DNA of 64,000 nt from Macrobrachium rosenbergii (lineage: Eukaryota > Arthropoda > Malacostraca > Decapoda > Palaemonidae). Below are positions 1 to 13,984 of this stretch, piece by piece (the first letter of the stretch is position 1; each line of letters opens with the position of its first letter). The translations under genes were made by a program, and so were the position numbers. The DNA is taken from positions 41,709,509-41,773,508 of the forward strand of contig NC_089767.1 in the NCBI RefSeq assembly GCF_040412425.1, written 5' to 3'. Under the pieces are notes generated by a model. The model saw nothing but the letters and a program-made list of their open reading frames with translations, was not told the DNA's origin and searched no databases.

Positions 1-46
1 TTCTAGAGCAACCTTCTAGATACACCAAACCAAAGGAAACCCCTTC

Positions 47-594
<548 letters not shown>

Positions 595-1310
595 AAGGGG
601 GAAGAGGGAGGGAGGAGTGAGGAGGGAGGATTAGGATGTGGTAGGATGGTAAGGATGATGGGGGGAGAAGAAGGGAGGGGGCAGGGTTACGTTAAGGAGG
701 GGTGGACTAGATTATCAAGGATATTACTGGGAGGAGAGAGGATTAGGATGTGGCAGGATGGTAAGGATGGTGAGGAGGGGAGGGGGAGAAGAGAGGGGGC
801 AGAGTTACCTTTGGGAAGGGGACTAGATTATCAAGGAAAGGGTTTAGCAGTACATAGTATATAAACGATATTACTGGGGGAGGGAGGAGGAGGATTAGGA
901 TGTGGAAGGATGGTGGGGGAAGAAGAGCGGGGGCAGGGTTACTTTAAGGAAGGGGACTAGATTATCAAGGATAGGGTGCAGAAGTACATAGTATATAAAC
1001 GATATTACTGGGAGGAGAGAGAATTAGGATGTGGTAGGATGGTAAGGATAGTGGGGGGGGGAGAGAAGAGAGGGGGCAGGGTTAGCTTAAGGAGGGGTGG
1101 ACTAGATTATCAAGGATAGTGTGGAGAAGTATATAGTATACAAACGATATCACTGGGAGGAGGGAAGGGGAGGGAAGATGAGGGATTAAGGTGCGGTAGG
1201 ATGGTAAGGATGGTGGGGGTGGGGGATGAAGAGAGGGGGCAGGGCTACCTTAAGGAAGGGGACTAGATTATCAAGGATAGGGTTTAGCAGTACATAGTAT
1301 ATAAACAACA
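595..1310. repeat. G-rich minisatellite, units about 115-160 bp
   Basis: A purine-rich unit recurs about five times. Anchors are CTAGATTATCAAGG (near 708, 822, 954, 1100 and 1262) and GTACATAGTATATAAAC, alternating with AGGAGGGGAG-type G-runs. Distance between anchors grows along the array (about 114, 132, 147, 161 bp). The open frame at 547-864 is a read-through of this array. Confidence 0.8.
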
Positions 1311-1344
1311 TTACTATTATTCATTTTCCTTCAGGCTTCCTCCA

Positions 1345-1442
1345 AGGGAAAGTTTTCTAATGAACGAAAAAGGATAGCGACCTTGCAGAACGTGGCCTAT
1401 TGAAGTTTTCTAATGGATAGCGACCTTGCAGAACGCGGCCTT
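1345..1442. repeat. Tandem duplication, about 50 bp unit
   Basis: The segment AGTTTTCTAATG ... GATAGCGACCTTGCAGAACG occurs twice, separated by a few changed bases. Confidence 0.85.
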
Positions 1443-1689
1443 CTTTTTTCTTATTCAAAAACCATCGACTGGGCTGATCATTCAGTCTTCAGTTGGCTGC
1501 AAGATACGTATGAGCGTGTAACTTTTAGTATTGAGATTCTACCAACATTGGAAAGGAAATTCTCTGATGCAATTTTGTACCCCGTTAAAATAAAGTGCTT
1601 TCTCATTGAAGATTCATCTTCTTAATAAACGTGCTCGTTACATATGAACATACACTATATACATATATACACACACATACACATATATA

Positions 1690-2246
1690 CATCTTCGTGA
1701 AGAAGAAGAAGAAGAAGAAGAAGAAGAAGAAGAAGAAGAAGAAGAAGAAGAAGAAGATGATGATTCCCCCCCTAGATGTTGTTACTTACTGTCGTTGTGT
1801 CCTTGTTTGCTCTCGCGCCGAGAATTCGTGAAGAAGAAGAAGAAGAAGAAGAAGAAGAAGAAGAAGAAGAAGAAGAAGAAGAAGAAGAAGAAGAAGAAGA
1901 TCCCCCTTTTGATGTTGATGTTACTTACAGTACTGTTGTTGTGTCCTTGTTTCCTCTCGCGCCGAGAATTCGTGAAGAAAAAGACGAAAAGAAGAAGAAA
2001 AAAGAAGGAGGAGGAGGAGGAGGAGGAGGAGGAGGAGGAGGAGGAGGAGGAGGAGGAGGAGGAGGAGGAGGAGGAGAAGAAGAAAAAGAAGAAGAAGAAG
2101 GAGGAGAAGGGGAAGAAGAAGAAGATCCCCCCACCATGTTGTTACTTACTGTTGCTGTGTCCTTGTTTGCTCTCGCGCCGAGAATCCGTCAAGAAGAAGA
2201 AGAAGAAGAAGAAGAAGAAGAAGAAGAAGAAGAAGAAGAAGAAGGA
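1690..2246. repeat. Composite (GAA)n/(GGA)n array inside a higher-order repeat
   Basis: Long GAA tracts, one partly converted to GGA (about 2007-2075), alternate with a unique spacer of about 75 bp reading GTTGTTACTTACTG ... CTCTCGCGCCGAGAAT. Three spacers are present, near 1765-1830, 1912-1972 and 2136-2190. The poly-K, poly-E, poly-G and, on the reverse strand, poly-P frames are repeat artefacts. Confidence 0.93.
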
Positions 2247-3139
2247 GAGAAGCAACAGTTAGTTGATTGCTCGTTGCAAGAAGCCTGCCAATTCATGCAG
2301 TCATGAATGTCACTCGGGGGGAAAAAATAATAATAATAAAAAAAGAGAGGGTGAAATGTCGGTGATGTATTAACCTAATCAGTTTTGTCTTCGATATCAT
2401 TAGAGGCCTCGCCTGTCTTCTTCCTTTTATTCTTCTTCCTCTTCCACTCGTTGTCTTTCTTTTCTATTGTTTACGTGATATTCTTTTTATGTTTATCGAT
2501 TTTTATCCATTCTGCATTGTTGGGATTCCAGATTTATTTGACACGACGTTGCTTTACAAAAAGGACACGTTATCTTGTGTATTTTATGCTAATCTAATAT
2601 ACATACATACATACATACATATATATATACATACATATATATATATATCTATATATAAAATCGATTATCTCATTCACGATAACCATTTCATTATTCAAAA
2701 GCACAAGAAGCGATCGGAGCCGACGTCTGGTATACTGTATATCTATATATATATTATATATGTGTGTGTGTATGTATATATGCGTGTGTGCGTGTGCTTA
2801 TGAAGAAAGATTAAATCAATAGCGTCGAGAATAAATAATGGTTTCAAGAACTCGGTGCCCAGCGTCATATATTCTGTACTGTAAAAAAAAAAAGCTTGCA
2901 TTAAGTCGAAAGGAATAGCCCTGTGTCAGATAGAGATGTAAACCTATCACCGCCATCATTGCTATAACGCAAAGGGCCTCTGTGCAATTCCGTCATTCAG
3001 TTAACCCCGGTGCTTTCACTTCCACAAAGCTCCACTTATCTCCGGCCTCCAGTCTTACAATTCTATGTCTGCCATGTTTCCATCGTTACTCTGGGTAATA
3101 AAGCGTCAGCCTATGCGAGCACAAGGTTGCGAGCGAAGA

Positions 3140-3141
<2 letters not shown>
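2246..3141. other. Non-coding, scattered short TA/TACA repeats
   Basis: Apart from TACATACA/TATA runs near 2600-2660 and 2740-2800, no feature can be supported. Confidence 0.5.

Positions 3142-3209
<68 letters not shown>
3142..3209. repeat. (CT)n microsatellite
   Basis: Pure CT repeat of about 68 bp; the S-L and R-E dipeptide frames over it are artefacts. Confidence 0.98.
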
Positions 3210-3211
<2 letters not shown>

Positions 3212-3489
3212 CACTGTAAAATCGATGAGAACGACAAACATCAAAGCTGACATTATATTCCCTCTAGCAATACGCCCCAATATTTACAGCAAAATCATTT
3301 GAAAAGGATCCATCAACATCAACCTTGCACCTGTACTTTTGGTCAGTTTTAGTTCATTTTACACAAGTCACGGAAATACTACCGTGACGTAAGACCTTCC
3401 GTCTTATTGGTCGGCGGACGCTGTCAAATGCCTTATCGTAATCATCAGAAACCGTCAGAGGGGGATCTTTAAATTCCATACACTGCTGT

Positions 3490-3692
3490 ACCATGTCTTA
3501 ACACAATTATGATTTGTGACACTCCAGCCATTTTTAAAGAGCATGTTATTGCAAATCAGCCATGACATTTACACAAAACTGTTTTTAACAAATAGATTTT
3601 GACACAATTATGATTTGAGATCCAGACATTTCTGAAGGCAGTATGTTAGCGCAAATCAGTCATGACAATTAGACAAAATTAGATTTTTTTTT
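3490..3692. repeat. Diverged tandem duplication, about 105 bp unit
   Basis: Two copies share ACACAATTATGATTTG, a central AGT/CATGTTA segment and GCAAATCAG-CATGACA, then an ACAAAA end. The copies differ by substitutions and small indels. Confidence 0.8.
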
Positions 3693-4912
3693 TATGTAAA
3701 TTTAGACTAAAAGAAGGTACTAATGCTATCAGCTAGACCAATATATTTTCAGGCGTGATGCCCTCTCCTTCAGGATAAATTCTGGATATCTGAAAATGAT
3801 GAATTACCTTCCAGAAGACTGATACGAATTGAAAACTAAGAGTTTACCGAACTAACAACGATTAAAAATAGGAGGCAGTTTAGATTAACAGTCTTCAGTG
3901 TTGACAAATAAACGAAAATAATTAGATATTATACCACTGAGGTAAATGCAAAGTTTTCGTGACAAATGGAGAACCCATGAAAAGTTATACTGAATGTATG
4001 TAACCGGATAATCAGTGCTGACCGGTATCGCTCGTGCGTGCAATAATACTCTTGATGCTTCTCAAGGCGTCTTTAGTAGTCTGCTTGCGTGCCTGCATGC
4101 ACATCTTCTGAGACAGATCCCAAAATAAATGACAAAATCAAGGCACCAAAAAGAACACGTACTTAGCTTTTACAAAACTTAACCATGATGCCGCGAAGTC
4201 ACCTGGTATATAGCCACCCCCCCCTCCCCCGCCCACCACTCCGCTTCTCTGTCAAGTGATCAAATTTAGTTTAAATTCTCATGTTCCTTATTGCATGTAA
4301 AAATGATAAAAAATCATTTATTTTAATGAAAATAATTAAGTAATAATATTCTAATAAGATAACATAAATTCAAGAGATAATATAAGAAAATATCCTTGAG
4401 AATTTTACGAATATCCAATTTTCGATTACGAAACGAAAACAAAAAAAGAAAAGAAGAAAAAATGTCAATACCGAATGAATAAAGTATAAGAAAAACGACA
4501 ACTTTCCATCGCAAAATTATGCCAGGCTGTGGGAAAGAAAAAGACCTCGATCCCCCCAAGCTATTATTTCTGCAAGGTCGACCTTGAAAGTCGAAGATGA
4601 TATAGATCTTCGCGGCCAAGCCATCTGCCGTCCCGTGACCGGTTGGTCCTATTTTCTCTTTGGCGTAATAAGATTACTTCCAGTGGCATTGCCGGACCTA
4701 CGTTTTAGACCTTATTTAGAAAAACTGGAGAAATATTACGGCACGCAGAGCAAAAATAAATAAATAAATAAATAAATAAAAAAGCAAGAAAAATAAAAAC
4801 GAATAATGGCAATTTTGCAAAGAGCGGGACTAAAGTTGACGTATTGACAAATCTCCTTTCCTCTGCAGTTATCTGACCTCCTCACCCTATGACACCCATT
4901 TTACTACCCATA

Positions 4913-4985
<73 letters not shown>

Positions 4986-5452
4986 TTGTTTTTCTACCGA
5001 GAGAGGAATGCTGTCTTGGTTCCTAAAAAAAAAAAATAAAAAATAAAAAAAAAAAAATAAAAAACGAAGAGATAATGTAACCATACCTCCTGTTTTGAGC
5101 ACGGCTTTTTTTTTTTAGTCTCTGAACCTCTCTCTCTTCATTTTTACAGAGAAATCAAAGTCCAAATCAATTAATTTCTGAGGTTCCACGCATCGAATTT
5201 GGTATGTAAAAAGCTGCAGACTGCTTCGTATATTTTCCACCGCGCTGTACGAATTTGGTAACTCTCTCTCTCTCTCTCTCTCTTTTACCATTAGATTAGT
5301 AAGACTTATCATTACATATTACTCAAGATTCAACTTAGAAATTGTCGAAAGTAACAACTTGAGAAAAGAAAGTTCAAGAATACTGGGAACAATTGATAAA
5401 AGCGACCGTAGTTTATTATTATTATTTATTATTATTATTCTTATTATTATTA
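3693..5452. other. Non-coding, AT-rich; (CT)n at 4913-4981
   Basis: Contains a CT microsatellite at 4913-4981, a short one at 5264-5282, an AAATA run near 4757-4785 and an ATT run near 5416-5452. No gene recognised. Confidence 0.6.
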
Positions 5453-5796
5453 TTCAGCGTATAATCAAGGCCAACGAAAACAGGTCTATCTTTCGGTGGT
5501 CTCGGTAAAATGCTGTATGAACCGCAGCCCATGAAACTTTAACCATAGCCCGGTGGTGGCTGACCTATATCGTCGCCAGAAGCACGATCATGGCTAACTT
5601 TAACCTTAAATAAAATAAAAACTACTGAGGCTAGAGGGCTGCAATTTGGTATGTTTGATGACTGGAGGGTGGATGATCAACATACCAATTTGCAACCCTC
5701 TAGCCTCAGTAGTTCTTAAGATCTGAGGGCGGATTGAAAAAAGTCCGGACGGACAAATAGCCATCCCCATAATAGCTTTCTTTTACAGAAAACTAA
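5453..5796 (-). mobile_element. Family B hairpin-rich dispersed element
   Basis: Copy in - orientation. Seen in plus-strand text from TATAATCAAGGCC to the terminal TACAGAAAACT. The long internal stem is well preserved: AACTACTGAGGCTAGAGGG near 5621 pairs with CCCTCTAGCCTCAGTAGTT near 5696. It shares the whole layout with the copies at 21.1, 38.5 and 40.9 kb. No protein is encoded. Confidence 0.88.
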
Positions 5797-6502
5797 CAAG
5801 GAGAGAGATATTGCTTTTGCAACCTCATCATACCAGATGATTTAGCAGTCACAAAATTTCCTCCGTGTTTTTCATGTTTTCTTCGCGTGACATCGCAAAC
5901 TATTATAATTTTCAAATCAAGATTATGACTCCATTCAAACAATAATGGAATTTTCTGTTTTTCTTTCGTGAATTTTTTTTTTGTTTCTTTTCTTTTCTGT
6001 ATTAAAATTTGCATATTACCAAGGTTATCCTAAGCCTAGTAATATATATCACAAAAGAAGAACTGTCTTTGTGTTTTCTCTAATTCCTCTAAAACTTGTT
6101 CCTTTCCTAATCTAAATTTTTAAGTGTTTTAACACTGTCTTAGCTTTTCTTCTTTCCATGTCTACTTCTCTTACTTTTCTTCTTTTATCGAACGTATTAA
6201 TTCTCTCCTCTATTGTGCTTATTTTACGTTGAATTTTCTTCTTTTATCGAACGTATTAATTCTCTCCTTCTCTATTATGATTATTTTACGCCTTGAATTG
6301 TCTGAAGTTTATTTATTCTATTTACTTGATTTTCTTTCTCGATTCATCTCTGTTTCTTCCAATTCCTGATTTTTATTTTTACATTATTTTCTCTTCCTGA
6401 TTTTATACTTCCTCATCCTAATATTATTCTCCCCCCTCCCCCCACCCCCGCCTCCCCCCAACAACCACAAATGAGTGAAGGTGTAATTACGAAAATAATT
6501 GA
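5797..6502. other. Non-coding, T/C-rich
   Basis: Contains a local tandem duplication (TCTTTTATCGAACGTATTA, near 6181 and 6241) and a C-rich run near 6430-6460. No gene seen. Confidence 0.5.
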
Positions 6503-6642
6503 CGAATCAATTGTTAGGCGAGGGTGGAAAGCAAGATGGGGAAGAAAGAGAATATGGAAGGTGATGCAGTAAAAGGAACGAAAGGGGTTGCAGCTAGGGG
6601 TCGAAGGCACGCTGCAAAGAACCTAAAGTAATGCCTGCAGTG
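6503..6642 (+). mobile_element. Family A dispersed element, 3' half
   Basis: Matches the second half of family A: CAATTGTTAGG, GAGGGTGGAAAG, GTAAAAGGAACGAAAGGGG, TTGCAGCTAGGGG, GCACGCTGCAAAGAACC, AATGCCT-CAGTG. It is 5'-truncated. Confidence 0.85.
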
Positions 6643-7231
6643 AAATTTACGTTTTCATAAATACTGGCTTGATTGCGCCATGATTTGAAGATTCAGGAGA
6701 GCTCTAACGGTACAGCTTCCTTGAATTTTAAGACATAAAAGGCACCGGTTTCTACTGACTTGACTGCGTAATGATCTGAAGATTTTGTAGAGCTTTCGTG
6801 GTAAAAGCTCCCTTGAGGACAAACTCTTCTCTGTCTAGACGGAATTTTTTATTATTTCATACTGTTCTTTAAACATGAAAAAAAAGACAAACGAACAAAC
6901 ACGTAAAGAATCCATAATTCATCCTCATTTTAGTTGTTAAGATGTGACTCTTTATAGCCCTGAGAAACGCGAGTGTAAATTCTGTAATTACTGTTGTTTA
7001 GGTATCGCCGTAAACGTAATTGTAAATGACGATCTTTCCCCCGTAGTATGCGTTAGATACTGACTTCCGTAAAGTCTTCTGTGTTTCCCAAACATTGTAA
7101 TTGCTTTAATAAGGCGAACGTTTTGATGATCTTGTTTTATAATGCTGTCAAGAGAAATTGCACAGGCTTGGAAACCACCATTGTTACTTTGGAGTAATGT
7201 GTGCCTGCTTGTATAATTTCAAATAAAGCCA

Positions 7232-7298
<67 letters not shown>

Positions 7299-7621
7299 GA
7301 AATTTGCCTGCTTACTCCTTAAAAAAAGGGGAGGGGCCGAAGTTTGACAAAAGAAACGCAACCATCCATCTAGCTAAGTGTCTAAACGTGATATTTTCAC
7401 GTCACAGTTCGAATCTTTTGAGGGATTTGTCGACTTGACTGACTGTTCGACGTGGGAAGTTTAGAGAAAAATACAAAAAAAATGGAGAGATTATTTATTC
7501 AGTTGTATTAGGAAGCAAAGAAAAAGAGGATGTGGGTATTGACTGATTGGTTCCTGTAGGCTACCACCGCCCTATCTTCAAATCATGACGCAATCAAGTC
7601 AGTATTTATTAAAAAGTAAAG
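6643..7621. other. Non-coding; (CT)n at 7235-7294
   Basis: A CT microsatellite of about 60 bp, otherwise unique AT-rich sequence. The phrase 'tgattgcgccatgatttgaag' recurs in altered form near 6670, 6760 and (reverse) 7575, suggesting an old low-copy repeat. No gene seen. Confidence 0.5.
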
Positions 7622-7842
7622 TTGAATTGAATTGAATATAGAATTTAGGCCAAAGGCCAAGCACTGGGACCTATGAAGTCATTCAGCGCTGAAACGGAAA
7701 TTGGCAGTAAAAGGTCTGAAAAGTGAGAGGGTGGAAAGTAAGATGGAAGGAAGACATTATGAGAGGAGGTACAGTAAAAGGAATAAAAGGGGCCAGAGGC
7801 ACGCTGCAAAGACCCTTATGTAATGCCTACAGTGCACCACGT
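7622..7842 (+). mobile_element. Family A dispersed element, internally shortened
   Basis: Begins with a GAATT-type simple repeat, then AATTTAGGCCAAAGGCCAAG, the hairpin CACTGGGACCT ... AGGTC-type core, GAAACGGAAATTG, and the distal AGGGTGGAAAGTAAGATGG and TAATGCCTACAGTGCACC. The central segment containing AACAGGAGGAAAACC is deleted. Confidence 0.9.
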
Positions 7843-7959
7843 AACCTTCACTCATTTTAGCGTGCGTAACACACAGGAACTGTCTCGACCTAAAACAATA
7901 ATATCTGTTATTTACAGCCTTCTACCTCGACGCGTGAGGATTCAACATCGCCTTTCTTA

Positions 7960-8430
7960 CCGTTTTATATTTGTTTACAAATTCTTAAATTTGTTTACAA
8001 ATTTTTATACTGTATATGTTTACAATTTTTATTTTTGTTTGCAAATATTTATTTTGTTTGCAAATTTTTATATCTGTTTATAAATTTTTTTATTCGTTTA
8101 CAAATTTTCATATTTGTTTACAAATTTTTATATCTGTTTAGAAATTCTTCAATTTTTTTTCTACAAATTCTTATATTTGCTTATGAATTTTTAACTTGTA
8201 TACAAATTCTTTACATTTGTTTACAAATTTTTATATTTGTTTAAAAATTTTTTAACTGTTTACAAATTTTCATATTTGTTTGCAAATTCGTATATTTGTT
8301 TACAAATTCTTATATTTGTTTGCAAATTCTTATATTTGTTTACAAATTCTTATAATTGTTTACAAACTTTTAAATTTTTTTACAAATTTTTACATTTGTT
8401 TACAAATTCTCATATTTGTTTACCAATTCT
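7960..8430. repeat. 20-bp minisatellite, about 23 units
   Basis: Consensus TTTGTTTACAAATTTTTATA with point changes. Because 20 is not a multiple of three, open frames drift through it as F-V-Y-K-F-L-type peptides. These are not real proteins. Confidence 0.93.
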
Positions 8431-9244
<814 letters not shown>

Positions 9245-9560
9245 TCCACAAAATTCAACTTGAAATAAATAAATAAATTTTACAATCACGTTCAGACCTT
9301 TATCCGGATCAGAGTATTACGTTTCCCCATAGCCAAGAATTTCTCAAAATCCAACTTGAAATAAATTGATCCTAGATCCACCTTCAGATCTTTACCCGTA
9401 TCCGAATCAGAAATTCGACTTGAAACAAATAAACTGATCCTAGATCCACCTTCAGATCTTACCCGTATCCGGATCACAGTAATTACATTTCCTCACAGCA
9501 AACAGCCCCAAAAAATTCGACTTGAAATAAATAAATTGATCCTAGATTCACCTAGGACCC
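9245..9560. repeat. Degenerate tandem repeat
   Basis: AACTTGAAATAAAT, GATCCTAGATCCACC, TTCAGATCTTTACCCG and ATCCGGATCA recur three to four times in order, with internal deletions. Confidence 0.8.
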
Positions 9561-9844
9561 AACCCAAAATTAAATCTCTCTTGATCTGTAGCACAATCCC
9601 ATGCAGACTGTCAAATCCACCAGTAACATTTTGAGACGCCTGGTGCACAGATACTACGACAGTGGGAGATACAAATGAATACTTTTCCTTTAGAACGCGT
9701 CTGTTCAGGTAACAACGTATCTGCTAATGTTATTCACGACAAAGTTTGTCCTGCTGCATGAATACAAGGAATCAGGAATATGCCGAGAGGGAAAGCACAC
9801 GAGATTAGGGCCCTATTTATTTTTCCTTTCTTTGAGCAGTCCTC

Positions 9845-10090
9845 GGCATTAAAAATGAAGTAGTTTTTAAATATTAAAAAAATGAATTAACTTTTAAACA
9901 TTCAAAAAATGAAGCAACTTTAAAATATTAAAAAAATGAAGCAGCTTTTAAATATCAAAAAAACGAAGTACCTTTTAAATATTCAAAAAACAAAGTACCT
10001 TAAATATTAAAAAAGAAGTAACTTTTAAATATTCAAACAACGAAGTAACTTTTACATATTCAAAAATTAAATTAACTTTTAAATACTCGG
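9845..10090. repeat. 27-28 bp minisatellite, about 8 units
   Basis: Consensus CTTTTAAATATTCAAAAAA followed by TGAAGTAA. Adjacent units vary in A-run length. Confidence 0.88.
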
Positions 10091-10117
10091 TGTCGCAACA
10101 TTATGGGTGGAGGATAC

Positions 10118-10118
10118 A

Positions 10119-10188
<70 letters not shown>
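10118..10188. repeat. (CT)n microsatellite
   Basis: Pure CT repeat of about 70 bp directly beyond the 27-bp minisatellite. Confidence 0.97.
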
Positions 10189-10193
<5 letters not shown>

Positions 10194-11291
10194 ATACAGG
10201 TTAATAAACATAAACACTTTTAATCATTGATTTACTATTAACAGTAAACCAATCATACCATACGACCTCTTCCCAATCCCCCCTCTTCCCCCAAAAAAAA
10301 AACTAATTCTCCGAAAGGTGCCTGGGACTGGGGACCAGGTCGACGTCTAAAAGGGGATATAATGCCCCCAGAAAAGATACCCCTCGCGAGAAGGAGGAGA
10401 AGAGGTTCGCGTGCCTCTAAATTAAAGGTCGTGTTGATATGCTAATTACAAGTGAGACTCCTTCGGCGGCAAAGGAGGAAAAGTAACCGTTTGGGATTTG
10501 CTGGTCTTTACGCCCTCACAGATAACCTCGCGTGTCTCAAACCCGGGTTGCTGCAGGTTTTCATAACTATATTTTAATGAAGAGACTAAGCGATAACGTG
10601 ACCGGGGAAATACAGAAGTAAATCTAGGAGTATGTGATGACTTGTGGAATCAAAATTAACGTGTAAGGATAAGAAAGGAATGCCGAACGAAATATCTGTT
10701 AGCAACGACAGTAACAAGACATGAAGAACGAATACCAAACAATAAAAATAGCGTCAATACAAGACGATAAGTAAGGATAAAAGGAAATAAATCAGCTAAC
10801 TAAAGGAGAAAAATGAAACAAAACGGGGTAACTAAAAAATAACAAGACTTGAAGATCGAATCGCGAACAATAAAAACAGCGTCAAAACAAGACGATAAAT
10901 AACGATAAAAGGAAATGAATCAGATAACAACTAGAGGAATAAATAAAAAACACAGAATAAAGTGACTCAGAAGAACAATAATGATGACGGAACAGAAGGC
11001 GAGGAAGAGGAAAAGGGCGTAAGCAACGAGAGCTTAATGAGAATGACAACAGCAAAGAGAACCCCGGAATTAAAGCAAGCAAACGAGGAAGGAAGCAAGC
11101 ATAAAAGAAAAAAAAAAAAGCATGCCGGAAGGAAAAGGAGTTTAGCTGAACAATGCGAAATTACTCAGATAATTACAAAGGCAGAAGGAACTGCTTCGGG
11201 GCTGGTCTGGATTATTGTTTATCTTGGGGTTCGGACATTCAGAAAGCAGGACAGAGACAGAAATCAGAGTTACTTTTCTTCAGTGGAAATG
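10189..11291. other. Non-coding, A-rich
   Basis: Contains an imperfect duplication of CAATACAAGACGATAA/CAAAACAAGACGATAA with flanks (near 10740-10790 and 10870-10920). The 114-residue frame at 10962-11306 is highly charged, has no recognisable domain and runs into a repeat, so it is not called. Confidence 0.5.
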
Positions 11292-11600
11292 GTATTCCAA
11301 ATTTAGGCTACAGGGCAAGAGCTGGGGCCCATGAGGGCATGCAACGCTGAAAAGGAAATTGGCAGCAAAAAGGTTTTAAAGGTGTGACAGGAGGAAAACC
11401 TCAAAGCAGTTGCACCATGCAACAGTTGTTAGGAGAGGGTGGAAAGTGAGATGGGAGAAAGAGAATAGGAAGGGATGCAATAAAAGGAATTAAAAGGGTT
11501 TGTAGCTAGGGGACGAGGGGACACTGCCAAGAACCTTAAGGAATGCCTACAGTGCACTGCGTGAGGTGCACTGACGGCACTTAACCCTCCTAAAGGGGAC
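11292..11600 (+). mobile_element. Family A dispersed element, near full length
   Basis: Runs from AATTTAGGC-ACAGGGCAAG through GAAAACCTCAAAGCAGTTGC, GAGAGGGTGGAAAG and TTTGTAGCTAGGGG to GGTGCACTGACGGCACTTA. It has no coding capacity. Confidence 0.9.
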
Positions 11601-11780
11601 AATACCGAAAGAGAGAAGATGACAGAACGCGTCGAGGAAAGAAGGACAAAAATAGAAAAGTAAAGAACAGCAACGAATATAAGGGAAAGTAACCGAATTC
11701 CAAATCGAAAGCCATAATTACAAAATTACAAAATTTATATTTATAACTACGACGCCTAACTTACTATATATATCTATCTA

Positions 11781-11783
<3 letters not shown>

Positions 11784-11832
<49 letters not shown>

Positions 11833-11962
11833 CTGAAGATGTATCAAAAATACACGAAAGTACTTGACAATATATATATAATCTGTATACATTTATATAT
11901 AATTATATATATATGTATGTATATCTATATCTATCTATTATCTATCAATCTATATATATATA

Positions 11963-12045
<83 letters not shown>
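11784..12045. repeat. Interrupted (AT)n cluster
   Basis: AT tracts at 11784-11831 and about 11950-12040, separated by TATC/TGTA-interrupted AT. A GT run ends the cluster. Confidence 0.95.
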
Positions 12046-12050
<5 letters not shown>

Positions 12051-12675
12051 CGTGCATATCTCTGTGCGCGCATTCAACACAATTAATATATACATAAACC
12101 TGTAAACATGTCAATGAAAATGATCCCTCATGCACAAACATGTATCGCAAAAGACAAAGGTGAAAGTTACGGAACGTCCAAAAATTCTCAAAAAACACAT
12201 TTTAATGTCTCCTTATAATACCAAACACGCACACATACACAAACGAACAAACAAACATGAAAACTCACAGCATTTTCTCCTATAATTTCCTACAACCGCT
12301 CAGAATCGTTTGCACAGAAGAAGCAATCGGGCTGCAACATTTCAATCGCAAATGAGTCATAAATACCCGGGGAAATAAACGGATATTCCTAATTTATGTG
12401 AGTATTGGGCCTATAATGAACGTCGTTCCATCAGCAGTATCCCGAGGAAGTTAATTTCGCGATCATTAAGAAGTTATCAATTACTGGTTTATTGCCTCGC
12501 CTCACGCGAATGTTGACCTCCGGGCAAAAGTGATTTATGATGTCAATTTTAAAACGGTTGCTGCCTTAATTGAATTTCAGGCGATATCGGCCGCGTATCT
12601 CCATTACTTATTAAATTATTGGATGTGGTCTATCGGTAAGATTTATCAGAAATTAGTACTTCCACGTTTAAATAT
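12046..12675. other. Non-coding unique sequence
   Basis: No family, RNA gene or coding signal recognised. Confidence 0.4.
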
Positions 12676-13140
12676 TTTTCACTGCGGATTCTGCTGCTTG
12701 AGCGATCTGACGGTCTATTGTCAATGTATAAAGTTGCACTATCTTCATTTCTGCTGTTTACGTGACCTGACAATCTATTGTCCATATACAGTTTCATAAT
12801 CTTCATTTCTGCTGTTTAAGTGACCTGACAATCTATTGTCAATGTATAAAGTTTCACTATCTTCATTTCTGCTGTTTAAGTGACCTGACAATCTATTGTT
12901 GTATAGAGTTTCACTATCTTCATTTCTGCAGTTTAGGTGACCTGACACTATATTGTCAATGTATAAAGTTTCACTATCTTCATTTCTGCTGCTTAAGAGA
13001 CCTGACAATCTATTGTCAGTGTATAAAGTTTCACTATCTTCATTTCTGCTGTTCAGGTGACCTGACAATCTATTGTCCATACATAAAGTTTGACTATCTT
13101 CAGCTGTTTAAGTGACCTGACAATCTACTGTCAATTATAT
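12676..13140. repeat. 60-bp minisatellite, about 7.5 units
   Basis: Unit contains CACTATCTTCATTTCTGCTG, then TTTAAGTGACC, then the near-palindrome TGACAATCTATTGTCA, then ATGTATAAAGTTT. Since 60 is divisible by three, the reverse strand stays open for 101 residues as a 20-residue repeat containing LSGHLNSRNED. No start context or neighbouring exon supports translation. Confidence 0.93.
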
Positions 13141-13788
13141 AAAAATTCACAACTTCATTCTCATACCACCACATCAAGTTATTCATCAGCACTGAATTTT
13201 AATACATGATACCAAGCATTTGGAAACCGACTGATTTCCCTTGAACGAGGACCTTAACACTTCCCTCATTAAGAAGATCATCTCCCTGACAACAAACTCC
13301 AACAGGAGCTTCAGCAGATAAGAGGAAAGATCAAATTTCCCCAGACCTCAAACGCCTCACGTTGCATCTCTCAAGCGCAAAGACACTACTAATACCTCGA
13401 CTATGGTGACCTCGAATCACGTCCCACCTGATTTACAGAACGCCAATAACAACCTTCCATATTTTACGGGAACCAATGAAAAGATTATTCTCGTGTCTGT
13501 CATATCCTTTAATTGACGGTTTTCGTATTGTTTGTTTGCGGGGTCTAAATACGGAGTCCTATGTTATCAACTGCCTGTCATTAGCCAAGTGAAATGTCTC
13601 CTGGGATCACGATCAGACGTTCGATGTTTTTTGAGAGGACTCTGGGAGACGTTTGCGCAGTATTTGCTATCTAATTCTCTAGTCTCACTTCACTTCATCT
13701 TTTGTCAAGTTACACAAAACTTGATGATTTAGGGAAACGAAACTTATAGTTGTCTAAACGCTAGCTAGCTGTTTATGAAAAAATATTT

Positions 13789-13792
<4 letters not shown>
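13141..13792. other. Non-coding unique sequence
   Basis: Nothing recognised. The frame at 13532-13732 is short and featureless. Confidence 0.4.
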
Positions 13793-13868
<76 letters not shown>

Positions 13869-13903
13869 CAATATTTTCAATATGCACATACACCCTCTAG
13901 AAT

Positions 13904-13964
<61 letters not shown>
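13793..13964. repeat. (CT)n then (AT)n microsatellites
   Basis: CT repeat at 13793-13864 and AT repeat at 13908-13964, separated by 43 bp. Confidence 0.97.
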
Positions 13965-13970
<6 letters not shown>

Positions 13971-13984
13971 TAGCATGTATCTAT

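Noticed and set aside
1776..2306. 176-residue Glu/Gly/Lys-rich frame
   Set aside because: Produced by GAA/GGA triplet repeats with duplicated spacers; every frame is open and none has unique conserved content.
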